From: Anaerolineales bacterium
Lineage (GTDB): Bacteria; Chloroflexota; Anaerolineae; Anaerolineales; UBA6663
Length of the DNA stretch: 54,335 nt
NCBI GenBank assembly: GCA_020850595.1
Contig: JADZEK010000009.1
Span: 1 to 54,335, forward strand
Reading direction: 5' to 3'
The position numbers and the translations under genes are program-made. The notes under the pieces are model-generated. The model ran no database searches. It was not told the DNA's origin and saw nothing but the letters and a program-made list of their open reading frames with translations. How positions within the stretch are numbered: position 1 is the stretch's first letter; every line of letters starts with the position of its first letter. This document shows positions 30,478 to 39,230 of the stretch, one piece after another.

Positions 30478-33400
30478 ATGACTCACCGCGCCGCCCGGAG
30501 GCCCAGCGCTCGCGTGGCTGCACCGGCGCAGTGGGTGTGGCTGCCTGCGGCGAGCGGCGGGGCTGTGGGACTGAGTGTGGCGCGGCTGCTGTTTGAGGCC
30601 GCGCCCTGGCAGTTCACGGCGCTTGGCACGCTGCCAGGCGCGCTTGGGCTGGCCGCCGTGGGGGCGCTGGTCGCTTATGGGTTGGCGGCCTGGGGCCGCG
30701 CAGCGACCCCGCCGCGCACGATCAGCCCGGCGGCCTGGGCGCCGTTTGCCCTGCTCTTGCCCGCCTTGCTCGCCCCGGACGTCAACCCATTACGCGACTG
30801 GACCCTGCTGATCGGCGCGTCGGCATTGGCGCTGCTGGTGCTGGCGCAACCCAAGCCGTGGGCCTTGCGCCTGTTCCCACTCTTTCTCTTTCTGGTTCTC
30901 TTTTCTCTCTATCTTGTTACCCTCGCCCCGGCCGTGGGCGAAGCCGACACATTTGAGTTCCAGGTCGGCATTGCGCGGCTGGGCATCGCGCACGGCTCGG
31001 GCTACCCGCTGCTCATGCTGGTGGGCAAGCTGTTCACGCTGCTGCCCGTGGGCGGCACGCTGGCCTGGCGCGCCAACCTCACCTCGGCATTCTTTGGCGC
31101 GGCGGCGGGCGTGGGCGCGGAACGGCTGGCGCGGCGGCTGGGCGCTGGGCCGCCCGCGGCGCTGCTGGCCGGGCTGACGTGCGGGGTCGCGCCGACCTTG
31201 TGGTCACGCGCGGTGGAGGTGGAGGCCTATACCCTCAACGCCGCCTTCGTCGCGGCCCTGCTGCTGTTGAGTCTGCGGCTGACGGCCAGGCCCCCCGCGC
31301 CCGCCCGGCTGCCCGCCCTCACGGCGCTGTGTTTCGGCCTCAGCCTGACCAACCACCTGACGACGCTGCTGCTGGCGCCCGCCGTGGGCGTGGGGTTGGG
31401 CTGGGCGATGTGGTGCGATGCGCGCACACATCCAGCGGGACGCGCCCGGATGCGCGCCGTGGCACCGGCCGCGCTGCGGCTGGCGGGCTGGGCGCTGCTC
31501 GGCCTGGCGGTGTACCTGTACGTGCCGCTGCGCTGGCCGGCTGTGAACCACGGCGAGGCGCTGTCGTTGGCGCAGTTCGCCAACGTCCTGAGCGGCAATG
31601 AGGCCAAGGGCGCGTTCGACTGGGCCTTGCCGCTGCGCGACGGCGGACGCTATGCCATCGTGGGGAGCAAGCTGGTGGGCGAGTACGGTTGGGCGGGGCT
31701 AGCGCTAGGGGTGCTGGGCCTGGGGGCGCTGGTCGTCAGGGCGGGCCGCGCCTGGCCGCGTGACCGCCGGCCCGCCTTCGCGCCGCTGATCGTGGCGCTG
31801 GCCTACCTGCCCTATGCCTACTTCGCGCTGGCGTTCAACGTGCCCGACCCCGACTTCAGCGCCTTCTTGATCCCACTGCACATGATGCTGGCGGCGCTGA
31901 TGGGCGTAGGCGTGCAATCGGTGCTGAACGGGGTGCGCGCCGGGCACGGGACCGCCGCGGGCCAACTCAGCGCGTCGCCGGCGGGCGGGCTGGTGCTGGC
32001 GGCGACGGCACTGCTGCCGCTGACGAGCCTGTACACCGCCCTGCCGCGCGTCAGCCAGGCGGGCGACTGGGCCAAGCAGCGCTTCGGCGAATTGATGCTG
32101 CGAGAGCCGCTCGCGCTCGACGCGCTGGTGCTGGCTGACAGCCAGAAGATTGCGCCGCTCTACTACTTGCAGGTGGCCGAGGGTGTGCGGCCCGATCTCG
32201 ACATCCGCGTACTGCCGGACGAGGCCGGCTACCTGGCCGCGCTGGATGAAGGTGTGGCAACGGGGCGCACGGTGTATCTGGGCCGCTACCTGCCGGGGGT
32301 GAGCGCGGGCTACAGCTTACGCTCGGTCGGCCCGCTGGCCGAGGTGAGCGCTGCGCCATTCACCACCCGGCCGCCGGGGCTGCTGCCGCCAACCAGCGAA
32401 GTGGCCGCGGGCGGCGTGCGGCTGATTGGCGTCGCAGCCGAGGGCGAGCTGACCGGGGCGGCCCCGAACGCGCTGAGCCTCACGCTGGTGTGGCAGGCCG
32501 ACGCAACGTTGACCGAGAACCTCCTGGTAAACTTGCGGCTGGTGGACGCGGCGGGCACGGTGCGCTGGCAAGGCGCGGGCAGTGCCCCAGTGAGCGGCCT
32601 CTACCCCACCAATGCGTGGCGGCCCGGCGAAATCATCTCCGACTATTATCAAATCCCGATCGCGGCCACACTGCCACCGGGGACGTATCGGTTGGAGGCG
32701 GGGCTGTTCTCGCCCTTTGCGGTGAGCGCGGCGGGCTGGGGCGCGGTGGGCGCTGTAACGGTGCTGCCGCCAGACGCCGCGCCCCGACCTGAGCACCTGC
32801 TGCGAGCACGGATCGGCGCGGACTGGCTGTTGGGCTACGACGCGCCGGAAGCGGTGGCCCCTTCCAGCGCCGCCACGGTCACGCTCTTCTGGCGGCGCGC
32901 GGGCGCGGCGCAAGCGGTGACCGCTTTGGGCGAGGCCCGCGACCTCTCGGCGTGGCTGGAAGGTGAATTAGCCCCGCAGGTGTATCACTTGAGCGCGCCA
33001 CCCGCCGGCGACTGGTGGAGCCTGGAGTTGGCCGGCGACGGACCGAGCATGTGCGGCTGGCTGCGGATGCCCACGCCAAGTTGCGGCCTGCCGCCGCTGC
33101 GACTGGCGGGCGAGGCGGCGGCCGAGGGGGCCTACAACTTCGCGGGCCTGATCTTGCTGCGCGCCGCCACGCTCGAGACGACCCGCGCCAACCCCGGCGG
33201 CGAGGTGGCCGTGACACTCACCTGGCAAGCCCTGCAAGCCCTGCCGGAAGACTACACCGTGTTTGTCCATCTGCTGGGGCCGGACGGCCGGGTGCATGGC
33301 CAGGTGGATGCGTGGCCGGTCTCCGGCACACGCGCCACCAGCGGCTGGGCGCCGGGCGAGAAAGTCCGAGACCCGTATCGGGTGCGCGTGGACGCTGACG

Positions 33401-33534
33401 CCCCGGCGGGCGACTATCAGGTGGAGATTGGGCTGTACCTGCTGGCCACGAACGCACGCCTGCCGCTGCTCAACAGCGACGGCGCGCCGGTAGATGATCG
33501 GGTCCTGGTCGCGGGGCTGACCATTGGCCCATAG
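30478..33534 (+). CDS. DUF2723 membrane glycosyltransferase-like protein
   Basis: About 1018 residues from the ATG at 30478, 13 bases after mrdA; an upstream in-frame start inside mrdA is unlikely. The first half has about twelve TM helices and the DUF2723 signature: LAPAVGEADTFEFQVGIARL, HGSGYPLLMLVGKL, EVEAYTLNAAFVAALLL and LTNHLTTLLLAPAVG. DUF2723 proteins are related to GT-C enzymes, including TMEM260-type O-mannosyltransferases, which use lipid-linked sugars. The C-terminal half carries at least two beta-sandwich repeats (LSLTLVWQADATLTENLLVN and VAVTLTWQALQALPEDYTVF), each followed by a PxxxWxPGE motif. These are probably extracytoplasmic. Confidence 0.82.
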   Translation: MTHRAARRPSARVAAPAQWVWLPAASGGAVGLSVARLLFEAAPWQFTALGTLPGALGLAAVGALVAYGLAAWGRAATPPRTISPAAWAPFALLLPALLAPDVNPLRDWTLLIGASALALLVLAQPKPWALRLFPLFLFLVLFSLYLVTLAPAVGEADTFEFQVGIARLGIAHGSGYPLLMLVGKLFTLLPVGGTLAWRANLTSAFFGAAAGVGAERLARRLGAGPPAALLAGLTCGVAPTLWSRAVEVEAYTLNAAFVAALLLLSLRLTARPPAPARLPALTALCFGLSLTNHLTTLLLAPAVGVGLGWAMWCDARTHPAGRARMRAVAPAALRLAGWALLGLAVYLYVPLRWPAVNHGEALSLAQFANVLSGNEAKGAFDWALPLRDGGRYAIVGSKLVGEYGWAGLALGVLGLGALVVRAGRAWPRDRRPAFAPLIVALAYLPYAYFALAFNVPDPDFSAFLIPLHMMLAALMGVGVQSVLNGVRAGHGTAAGQLSASPAGGLVLAATALLPLTSLYTALPRVSQAGDWAKQRFGELMLREPLALDALVLADSQKIAPLYYLQVAEGVRPDLDIRVLPDEAGYLAALDEGVATGRTVYLGRYLPGVSAGYSLRSVGPLAEVSAAPFTTRPPGLLPPTSEVAAGGVRLIGVAAEGELTGAAPNALSLTLVWQADATLTENLLVNLRLVDAAGTVRWQGAGSAPVSGLYPTNAWRPGEIISDYYQIPIAATLPPGTYRLEAGLFSPFAVSAAGWGAVGAVTVLPPDAAPRPEHLLRARIGADWLLGYDAPEAVAPSSAATVTLFWRRAGAAQAVTALGEARDLSAWLEGELAPQVYHLSAPPAGDWWSLELAGDGPSMCGWLRMPTPSCGLPPLRLAGEAAAEGAYNFAGLILLRAATLETTRANPGGEVAVTLTWQALQALPEDYTVFVHLLGPDGRVHGQVDAWPVSGTRATSGWAPGEKVRDPYRVRVDADAPAGDYQVEIGLYLLATNARLPLLNSDGAPVDDRVLVAGLTIGP

Positions 33535-33577
33535 AGGCGAATAGCCAACCAGCCAAAAGGAGCCGAAACTAGCGGAC

Positions 33578-34081
33578 ATGGACCCAATGGATAGCGCTCG
33601 CCTGTGGACACTGGGGGCCGCCTGCCTGGGCGGGTTGGTGCTGGGCGTCATCGGGGCCGGCATCGTCTTGATCGCGGGCTATCTGCGCAATCGCGCGGCA
33701 CGAAGCCAGCAATGGCCCAGTACGCTGGGCCAGGTACTCACGAGCGGGGTGCGCGAAATTGCTACGGATGATGGCCGCTTCGACTGGCCCAATGTGACCT
33801 ATCAATATGCTGTCGGAGCGCGGACGTACACCAGCAACCGCGTGAGTTTCGGGCCGGCGAGCGCATTTGGCGGTTATACGGCTCAGAACGTGCAAGCCCG
33901 CTACCCCGTTGGGCAAGCGGTCACCGTGTACTATGATCCCGGCAACCCCAGCGAGGCCGTGCTGGAGCGGCGTGAGCACGCCAGCCGGGCCTACCTCATC
34001 ATTGCGCTGATCGTTTTCCTGCTGGCGCTGTGTTTTCCCCCGCTGGCCGCGTTGGCCGGCATCGCGGCCATGGGCCAGTGA
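33578..34081 (+). CDS. DUF3592 membrane protein
   Basis: A protein of 167 residues. Two TM helices flank a soluble beta domain of the DUF3592 type: SQQWPSTLGQVLTSGV, VTYQYAVGARTYTSNRVSF, and QAVTVYYDPGNPSEAVLE followed by a C-terminal TM. The family has no assigned function. A second in-frame ATG three codons in (MDSARL) may be the true start. It sits between the DUF2723 gene and minC. Confidence 0.82.
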   Translation: MDPMDSARLWTLGAACLGGLVLGVIGAGIVLIAGYLRNRAARSQQWPSTLGQVLTSGVREIATDDGRFDWPNVTYQYAVGARTYTSNRVSFGPASAFGGYTAQNVQARYPVGQAVTVYYDPGNPSEAVLERREHASRAYLIIALIVFLLALCFPPLAALAGIAAMGQ

Positions 34082-34257
34082 CCGGAAAGCCCTGAACCCG
34101 GCAACGCGCGCGACCTCGCTCAGCGCCGACAAATGGCTGGACGGCCTCCCCAGTGCCCTGAACAATGTATATCAACCGGTTATGTCAACTTCTAATGGCT
34201 CGCCGAGCATCCGCCACATGTGGCTGCCCGCGACCGAATAGCGCCAGTTGTGGCGTC

Positions 34258-34273
34258 ATGCTATAATCCGCGC
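34258..34273 (+). promoter_or_regulatory. Extended -10 promoter of minCDE
   Basis: ATGCTATAATCCGCGC, identical over 16 bases to the promoter at 15878-15893. The transcript start would be near 34274, about 16 bases before the minC ATG. Confidence 0.75.
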
Positions 34274-34289
34274 AATTCGGAGCTTGTCC

Positions 34290-34979
34290 ATGCCCGACCC
34301 CATTACAATCAAAGGCATACGCGAGGGCCTGCTGGTGACGGTGAGTGACGGCGAAACCTGGCCGGCCACGGCGCAGGGATTGCTCACCCATATTGACCAG
34401 GCGACCGATTTCTTTAAGGGGGCGCGGGTGGCGCTCGCCATTGGTCCGCGCGCGCTCTCGGCGGCGGACCTGGGGCGGCTGCGTGACGATCTCTCTGACC
34501 GCAGCGTGAGCCTGTGGGCGGTGCTAAGCGACTCGACCGCCACGGTGAAGGCCGCGCAGGCGTTGGGCCTGAATGTGGCCCTGCCGACCAGTGCGCCCGC
34601 CCGGCGGGAGCAGCCGGAGGCGGCGGTGGACCCGGAGGTCGCGCGGCAGGAGGCGGTGTATGTGCGGCGCACGCTGCGCTCGGGCCAGAGCGTCAGCCAC
34701 CCGGGCCACGTGATCGTGGTCGGCGACGTGAACGCGGGGGCCGAAATTGTGGCCGAGGGCGATATCATTGTCTGGGGCCGGCTGCGGGGCACGGTGCACG
34801 CCGGGGCGAGCGGCGACGCGGAAGCCATTGTGTGCGCGCTGGACCTGTCGCCCACCCAACTGCGCATCGCGAACTCAATTGCGATTTCGCCGCCGCGCAA
34901 GGGTGAGCCGCGGCCCGAACTGGCGCGCATCAAAGATGGTCACATCACCGCCGAGCGGTGGAGCTATAAGGGCAAATAG
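34290..34979 (+). CDS. minC: Septum site-determining protein MinC
   Basis: A protein of 229 residues from the ATG at 34290. An upstream in-frame ATG at 34248 lies before the promoter and is excluded. The N-terminal domain runs to about 110. The C-terminal beta-helix domain is clear: RRTLRSGQSVSHPGHVIVVG, DVNAGAEIVAEGDIIVWG and LRGTVHAGASGDAEAIVCAL, the repeats that bind FtsZ and MinD. It blocks FtsZ ring formation away from mid-cell. minD and minE follow. Confidence 0.93.
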   Translation: MPDPITIKGIREGLLVTVSDGETWPATAQGLLTHIDQATDFFKGARVALAIGPRALSAADLGRLRDDLSDRSVSLWAVLSDSTATVKAAQALGLNVALPTSAPARREQPEAAVDPEVARQEAVYVRRTLRSGQSVSHPGHVIVVGDVNAGAEIVAEGDIIVWGRLRGTVHAGASGDAEAIVCALDLSPTQLRIANSIAISPPRKGEPRPELARIKDGHITAERWSYKGK

Positions 34980-35015
34980 CCGCCCGCCGGCGGCCGGAGA
35001 ACCGGAGACCACACG

Positions 35016-35819
35016 ATGACGGGAAAAGTACTGACCATCACGTCAGGCAAGGGCGGCGTGGGCAAGACCACCACCTGCGCCAACATCGCCGTGGCCCTGG
35101 CCGCCATGGGGGGCCGGGTGGTGTGCATTGACGGCGACATCGGCCTGCGCAACCTGGACGTGGTGATGGGGCTGGAGAACCGCATCGTGTACGACATTGT
35201 GGATGTGGTGGAGGGCCGCGCCCGCCTGCGGCAGGCCATGATTAAGGACAAGCGGCTGCCGGAGCTGAACCTGATCCCGGCGGCGCAAACGCGTGATAAG
35301 AGCGCCGTCAGCCCGGCCGACATGATTAAGGTGTGCAATGACCTGCGCGCCGACTTCGACTGGATCATGATTGACTCGCCGGCCGGCATTGAGCGCGGCT
35401 TTCGCAACTCCATCGCCCCGGCCGATGTGATCTTGATCGTAACCAACCCGGAGGTCTCGGCCGTGCGTGACGCCGACCGGGTGATCGGGCTGATTGAAGC
35501 CGAGGAAAAAGGGCCGGGGCAACTCATCATCAACCGCGTGAAGATGGACATGGTCAAGCGCGGCGACATGCTCAGCACTGACGACGTGCTCGACATCCTG
35601 GCCGTGCCGCTGCTGGGCGTCATCCCCGACGACGAATCGATCTTGGTAGCCACCAACCGCGGCACCCCGGCGGCCATGGACGAAAAGAGCCGGCTGGGGC
35701 AGGCCTTCCGCGACATCGCGCGCCGCCTGAAGGGTGAAGAGGTGCCGTTCATGTCGCTGGAAGACAACCGAGGCTTTTTCCAGAAGCTGGCCGCGCGCTT
35801 CGCGCGCCCGGGAGGCTAA
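35016..35819 (+). CDS. minD: Septum site-determining ATPase MinD
   Basis: A protein of 267 residues. Deviant Walker A SGKGGVGKTT (about residues 9-18), DGDIGLRNLDVVMGLENR, the MIDSPAGIERGF switch and the ITNPEVSAVRDADRVIGL helix are all standard MinD. The C-terminus ends FFQKLAARFARPGG, an amphipathic membrane-targeting helix. MinD recruits MinC and is stimulated by MinE, encoded immediately after with a 1-base gap. Confidence 0.97.
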   Translation: MTGKVLTITSGKGGVGKTTTCANIAVALAAMGGRVVCIDGDIGLRNLDVVMGLENRIVYDIVDVVEGRARLRQAMIKDKRLPELNLIPAAQTRDKSAVSPADMIKVCNDLRADFDWIMIDSPAGIERGFRNSIAPADVILIVTNPEVSAVRDADRVIGLIEAEEKGPGQLIINRVKMDMVKRGDMLSTDDVLDILAVPLLGVIPDDESILVATNRGTPAAMDEKSRLGQAFRDIARRLKGEEVPFMSLEDNRGFFQKLAARFARPGG

Positions 35820-35820
35820 C

Positions 35821-36111
35821 ATGGCAAACTTCTTCGAGCGCCTGTTTGGCCGCCGCGACGCCCCCAGCGCGCAGACCGCGAAGGAACGCCTACAGTTCGT
35901 GCTCATTCACGACCGAACCGACATCTCGCCGGCCGTGCTGGAGCAGCTCAAGGATGAGATCATTGCCGTAATCTCCAAGCACGTGGACATCAACCGCGCC
36001 GGGGTCGAGATCAACCTATCGCAGAGCCAGCGCGAGAATAAGCTGATCGCCAACATCCCGCTGGTGAGCGGGCCGAGCGGCGGCAAGAAGCGCAAGCGCG
36101 AGAATCGGTAG
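35821..36111 (+). CDS. minE: Cell division topological specificity factor MinE
   Basis: A protein of 96 residues from the ATG at 35821. It starts with the amphipathic MANFFERLFGRR, followed by the anti-MinCD helix/strand region (AKERLQFVLIHDRTDISPAVLEQ) and the dimerisation domain (IIAVISKHVDINRAGVEINL). The tail is basic (KKRKRENR). With MinC and MinD complete, this organism should position division by a Min oscillation or gradient. Confidence 0.93.
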   Translation: MANFFERLFGRRDAPSAQTAKERLQFVLIHDRTDISPAVLEQLKDEIIAVISKHVDINRAGVEINLSQSQRENKLIANIPLVSGPSGGKKRKRENR

Positions 36112-36123
36112 GCCCGGCGGTTG

Positions 36124-36168
36124 GCGCCGGAGGCCGCGCACGCCGCGCCTCCGGCGCTTTTGTTTCTG
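36124..36168 (+). terminator. Terminator of minCDE
   Basis: An 11-base perfect stem GCGCCGGAGGC/GCCTCCGGCGC (36124-36134, 36147-36157) followed by TTTTGTTT. It lies just before the rodA promoter. Confidence 0.85.
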
Positions 36169-36169
36169 G

Positions 36170-36175
36170 TATAGT
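36170..36175 (+). promoter_or_regulatory. -10 element of rodA (leaderless)
   Basis: TATAGT directly after the minCDE terminator. Transcription would begin near 36182, one base before the ATG at 36183, so the mRNA would be leaderless and the upstream in-frame GTG at 36174 is excluded. Confidence 0.55.
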
Positions 36176-36182
36176 GGGCGGC

Positions 36183-37307
36183 ATGGACCAGGGCAAAATC
36201 TGGCGGCATTTCGACTTTGCGCTGCTTGGCGCGGTGGCAATCCTGATCATCTTCGGCTCGGCGATGATTCGGTCTACGCTGCTGTCTTCGCCGGACGGCG
36301 GGGCGTTCGAGATGGGCCGGCAGGTGATCTATGTGCTAGCCGGCGTGCCGATTGTGTTCGTGGTAGCGGCGCTAGACTACCGGCTGTGGGGGGCCATGTC
36401 GGGCGCCATCTATGCGTTGCTGCTCGGACTACTGCTGCTGGTGGAACTGCTGGCGGTGGCTTCGTTCGGCGCGGCGCGCTGGCTCGACCTGGGTATCGTC
36501 CAGTTCCAGCCTTCCGAGTTAGGCAAATTCCTCATCACGCTGACGCTGGGCACGATGGTGGCGGCCAACAGCGACAAGGTGGGCAAGCTGGGCTTCATCC
36601 TGAAGTCGCTGGTGCACCTGGGCGTGCCGGTGGCGCTGATCTTCATCCAGCCCGACCTGAGCACGTCTATCATCTACGTCGTCATCTGGTTCGCCATCAT
36701 GTGGGCGGCGGGGGTGCGGCTCCAGCACCTGGCGCTGCTGGGCGGCGCGGCGGCGGCGGCGGTGCCGGTGGCGTTCCTGGCGGTGCTCAACACGCCCAGC
36801 CTGAGCTACATGGCCGACCGCATTATCCACTTCATCATCCCCGACACGACCTCGGTGGAGTATCAGGACGCGGCCTACAACGTGCGCCAGGCGCTCATCA
36901 GCATCGGCTCGGGCGGCTGGCTGGGCCAAGGCTACGGTCACGGTAGCCAGGTGCAGCTGCGCTTTCTCAAGGTGCGCCACACCGACTTTATCTTTTCGGC
37001 CATCACCAATGAGTTCGGCTTTGTGGGCGCGCTGATCGTGATTGGGCTGCTGGCGTTTATCATCTACCGCATCTTCCGGGCCGGCACGCTGGCGCGCGAC
37101 CCGTTCGGCAGCTACATCTGCTACGGCGTGGGCGCGGTGATCCTCTATCAGTCCTTTTTCAACATCGGCATGAACATGAACCTGCTGCCGGTGAGCGGTC
37201 TGCCGCTGCCGTTTGTGAGCTATGGCGGCAGCGCGTTATGGACGTTCTTGTTCGGGATTGGCCTGGTAGAGTCGGTGATCCTGAGACAAAAGCAGATCGA
37301 GTTCTAG
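36183..37307 (+). CDS. rodA: RodA/FtsW-family peptidoglycan polymerase (RodA type)
   Basis: A protein of 374 residues with about ten TM helices. SEDS signatures are FGAARWLDLGIVQFQPSELGK, IFIQPDLSTSIIYVVIW, LISIGSGGWLGQGYG with RHTDFIFSAITNEFGFVGAL, and the LPVSGLPLPFVSYGGSALWT motif. SEDS proteins polymerise glycan strands with a class B PBP; the mreBCD-mrdA genes upstream argue for RodA, while proximity to minCDE leaves an FtsW role possible. It has its own promoter. Confidence 0.9.
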   Translation: MDQGKIWRHFDFALLGAVAILIIFGSAMIRSTLLSSPDGGAFEMGRQVIYVLAGVPIVFVVAALDYRLWGAMSGAIYALLLGLLLLVELLAVASFGAARWLDLGIVQFQPSELGKFLITLTLGTMVAANSDKVGKLGFILKSLVHLGVPVALIFIQPDLSTSIIYVVIWFAIMWAAGVRLQHLALLGGAAAAAVPVAFLAVLNTPSLSYMADRIIHFIIPDTTSVEYQDAAYNVRQALISIGSGGWLGQGYGHGSQVQLRFLKVRHTDFIFSAITNEFGFVGALIVIGLLAFIIYRIFRAGTLARDPFGSYICYGVGAVILYQSFFNIGMNMNLLPVSGLPLPFVSYGGSALWTFLFGIGLVESVILRQKQIEF

Positions 37308-37377
37308 GAGCAGTCGCCCTCATCCCCCGACCCCGGCTCCAACCGGAGAAGGGACGCCTCGCGGCATGGGGACCCTT

Positions 37378-37468
37378 ACTCAGAAACTTGACCCGGACAG
37401 GACGACCCAAGACGCTGCGCGTCACCGGCCACAAGATAAGGTGAGGGCCACCGACCTGAGGCCGGGTT
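37378..37468. repeat. Dispersed intergenic repeat, copy A (before gltX)
   Basis: It contains ACTCAGAAACTTGACCCGG (37378-37396), GACGCTGCGCGTCACCGGCC plus ACAAG (37411-37435) and ACCGACCTGAGGCCGGGTT (37450-37468). These modules recur in a different order at 54095-54258. The GC-rich ends can pair (ACCGGCC with GGCCGGGT), so the repeat may form a stem-loop. Confidence 0.7.
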
Positions 37469-37562
37469 CGAAATGACAATTAACATAGGAGATCGGGTCG
37501 GTGCGACTGTTTCGGCCGGTAGGGTGGCCACGCAGCGGCCTGGTTGTTTCGGAAGCAACCGC

Positions 37563-39062
37563 ATGATTGACAGCCACAACGTAAAACCGGCCCGCGTGCG
37601 CATGGCGCCCTCGCCGACGGGGCACTTCCACATCGGCGGGGCGCGCACGGCGCTCTACAATTACCTGTTCGCCCGGCAAACCGGCGGGCAGTTTATCCTG
37701 CGCATAGAAGACACTGACCTGAAGCGCAATACACCCGAAGCGCAAGCCGAGTTGATGGAGGCGCTGCGCTGGCTGGGCATCCAATGGGACGAAGGCCCGG
37801 AGGTGGGCGGGCCGCACGCGCCCTACAACCAGACCGCCCGCAAGCAGATTTACCTGGAGCACGCGCGTGAACTGGTGGCGCGCGGCCACGCCTATTACTG
37901 CTTCTGCGCGCCCGAGCGGCTGGCGCAGGTGCGGGCCGAGCAGCAGGCGCGCAAGGTGTCGCCGCGCTACGACGGCCTGTGCCGCGCCCTGCCGCCGGCC
38001 GAAGGCGCAGCGCGCGCGGCCGCGGGCGAAAAACACGTCATCCGCTTTAAGACGCCCAAGACCGGCGCGACCACCGTGCGCGACTATCTGCGCGGCGACA
38101 TCACGGTGGATAACAGCACCATTGACGACTTCATCCTGGTGAAGAGCGACGGCTTCGCGCTCTATCACCTGGCCGCGATGGTGGACGACCACCTGATGGG
38201 CATTACGCACGTCTTCCGCGGCAGCGAGTGGCTGGGCACGTTCCCGCTGCACGCGCTGATTATCCGCGCCTTCGGCTGGGAAGAGCCAGTGTGGGCGCAC
38301 CTTTCAGTCTTTCTCAAGCCCTCCGGCAAGGGCAAGATGAGCAAGCGCGATGTGACCTCCGAGCAGTCCATCTTCGTCTTGGGCCTGCGCGACCTGGGTT
38401 ATGTGCCGGAGGCTATCAATAATTGGATCGCGCTGATGGGGGCGAGTTTTGGGTCGGAAGAAAGACTGCTGACTGAGGCTGAGCTGATTGCGGGCTTCAG
38501 CCTCGACCACCTCTCACCCTCGGCGGCGCGTGTGAATTTTGAGAAGCTGGACTACTTCAACGGCCAGTACTTGCGCCAGTTGGAAGCCGGCGACCTGGCC
38601 GCGCGCGTGCGGCCGTTCTTGGAGCAGGCCGGGCTGCGGCCCGACCCCGAGGTGCTGCGGCAGGTCGCGCCGCTGATTCGCGAGCGAATTGTCACGCTCG
38701 ACGACGCGGTGGAGATGGCGGGTTTTTTCTTTCGGTCCGCGCCGCGGCCCGCCGCTGAGGCGTTGTTGGTCAAGGGCCTGACCGCCGCCCAATGCGGCAC
38801 AAGCGTGCGCCTGGCGCGCGCGGCTATTAGCGGCCTGGGCGCGGCGGGCTTCACCCACGCGGCGCTGGAGGAAGCGCTGCGGGCGTTGGCCGAGGGGTTG
38901 GGCCAGAAGCCGGGGCAGTTGTTCAGCCTGCTGCGCGTGGCCGTCACGGGCCAGCCGGTCAGCCCGCCGCTGTTCGAGACGATGCTCGTCATCGGCCGCG
39001 ACGAAGTGCTGCGGCGGCTGGGTTTCGCCGAAGATCAGCTCGCGAGCGCGGCGGCGGCATAG
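37563..39062 (+). CDS. gltX: Glutamyl-tRNA synthetase
   Basis: A protein of 499 residues from the ATG at 37563; an upstream in-frame start at 37473 would add a repeat-derived sequence and is not favoured. Class I motifs: SPTGHFHIGGARTALYNYLF (HIGH-type) and KMSKR (K258-R262). RIEDTDLKR and the LRWLGIQWDEGP segment are typical of discriminating bacterial GluRS. It charges tRNA-Glu, and perhaps tRNA-Gln too if the organism uses the transamidation route. A tRNA-Gln gene follows within 40 bases. Confidence 0.95.
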   Translation: MIDSHNVKPARVRMAPSPTGHFHIGGARTALYNYLFARQTGGQFILRIEDTDLKRNTPEAQAELMEALRWLGIQWDEGPEVGGPHAPYNQTARKQIYLEHARELVARGHAYYCFCAPERLAQVRAEQQARKVSPRYDGLCRALPPAEGAARAAAGEKHVIRFKTPKTGATTVRDYLRGDITVDNSTIDDFILVKSDGFALYHLAAMVDDHLMGITHVFRGSEWLGTFPLHALIIRAFGWEEPVWAHLSVFLKPSGKGKMSKRDVTSEQSIFVLGLRDLGYVPEAINNWIALMGASFGSEERLLTEAELIAGFSLDHLSPSAARVNFEKLDYFNGQYLRQLEAGDLAARVRPFLEQAGLRPDPEVLRQVAPLIRERIVTLDDAVEMAGFFFRSAPRPAAEALLVKGLTAAQCGTSVRLARAAISGLGAAGFTHAALEEALRALAEGLGQKPGQLFSLLRVAVTGQPVSPPLFETMLVIGRDEVLRRLGFAEDQLASAAAA

Positions 39063-39083
39063 ACAAGCGTCTGAACCTTATGG

Positions 39084-39089
39084 TACAAT
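39084..39089 (+). promoter_or_regulatory. -10 element of tRNA-Gln
   Basis: TACAAT followed by CCGCACC, 12 bases before the tRNA. The discriminator resembles the TATAATCCGC promoters in this window. Confidence 0.65.
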
Positions 39090-39100
39090 CCGCACCGCTC

Positions 39101-39174
39101 TGGGGATTCGTCTAATGGCAGGACGACACACTCTGGATGTGTTTGTGGAGGTTCGAATCCTTCATCCCCAGCCA
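39101..39174 (+). tRNA. tRNA-Gln (CTG), CCA encoded
   Basis: A 74-base cloverleaf. Acceptor TGGGGAT pairs with ATCCCCA, the anticodon loop CTCTGGA gives CTG, and the T arm is GGTTCGAATCC. The gene encodes its own CCA end, unlike the tRNA-fMet and tRNA-Leu genes in this window. Confidence 0.95.
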
Positions 39175-39179
39175 CACTG

Positions 39180-39213
39180 ACAGCGCCCGCCGCCCCGCGG
39201 GCGCGCTGTGTTT
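39180..39213 (+). terminator. Probable terminator after tRNA-Gln
   Basis: An imperfect GC-rich stem ACAGCGCCCGC/GCGGGCGCGCTGT with a short GTTTAA tail, six bases after the tRNA. Confidence 0.55.
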
Positions 39214-39230
39214 AAGCCACAAGGTGAACC

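Noticed and set aside
37473..37562. N-terminal extension of gltX
   Set aside because: It starts beside the intergenic repeat and adds no family sequence. MIDSHNVKPARVRMAPSPTG from 37563 fits GluRS.
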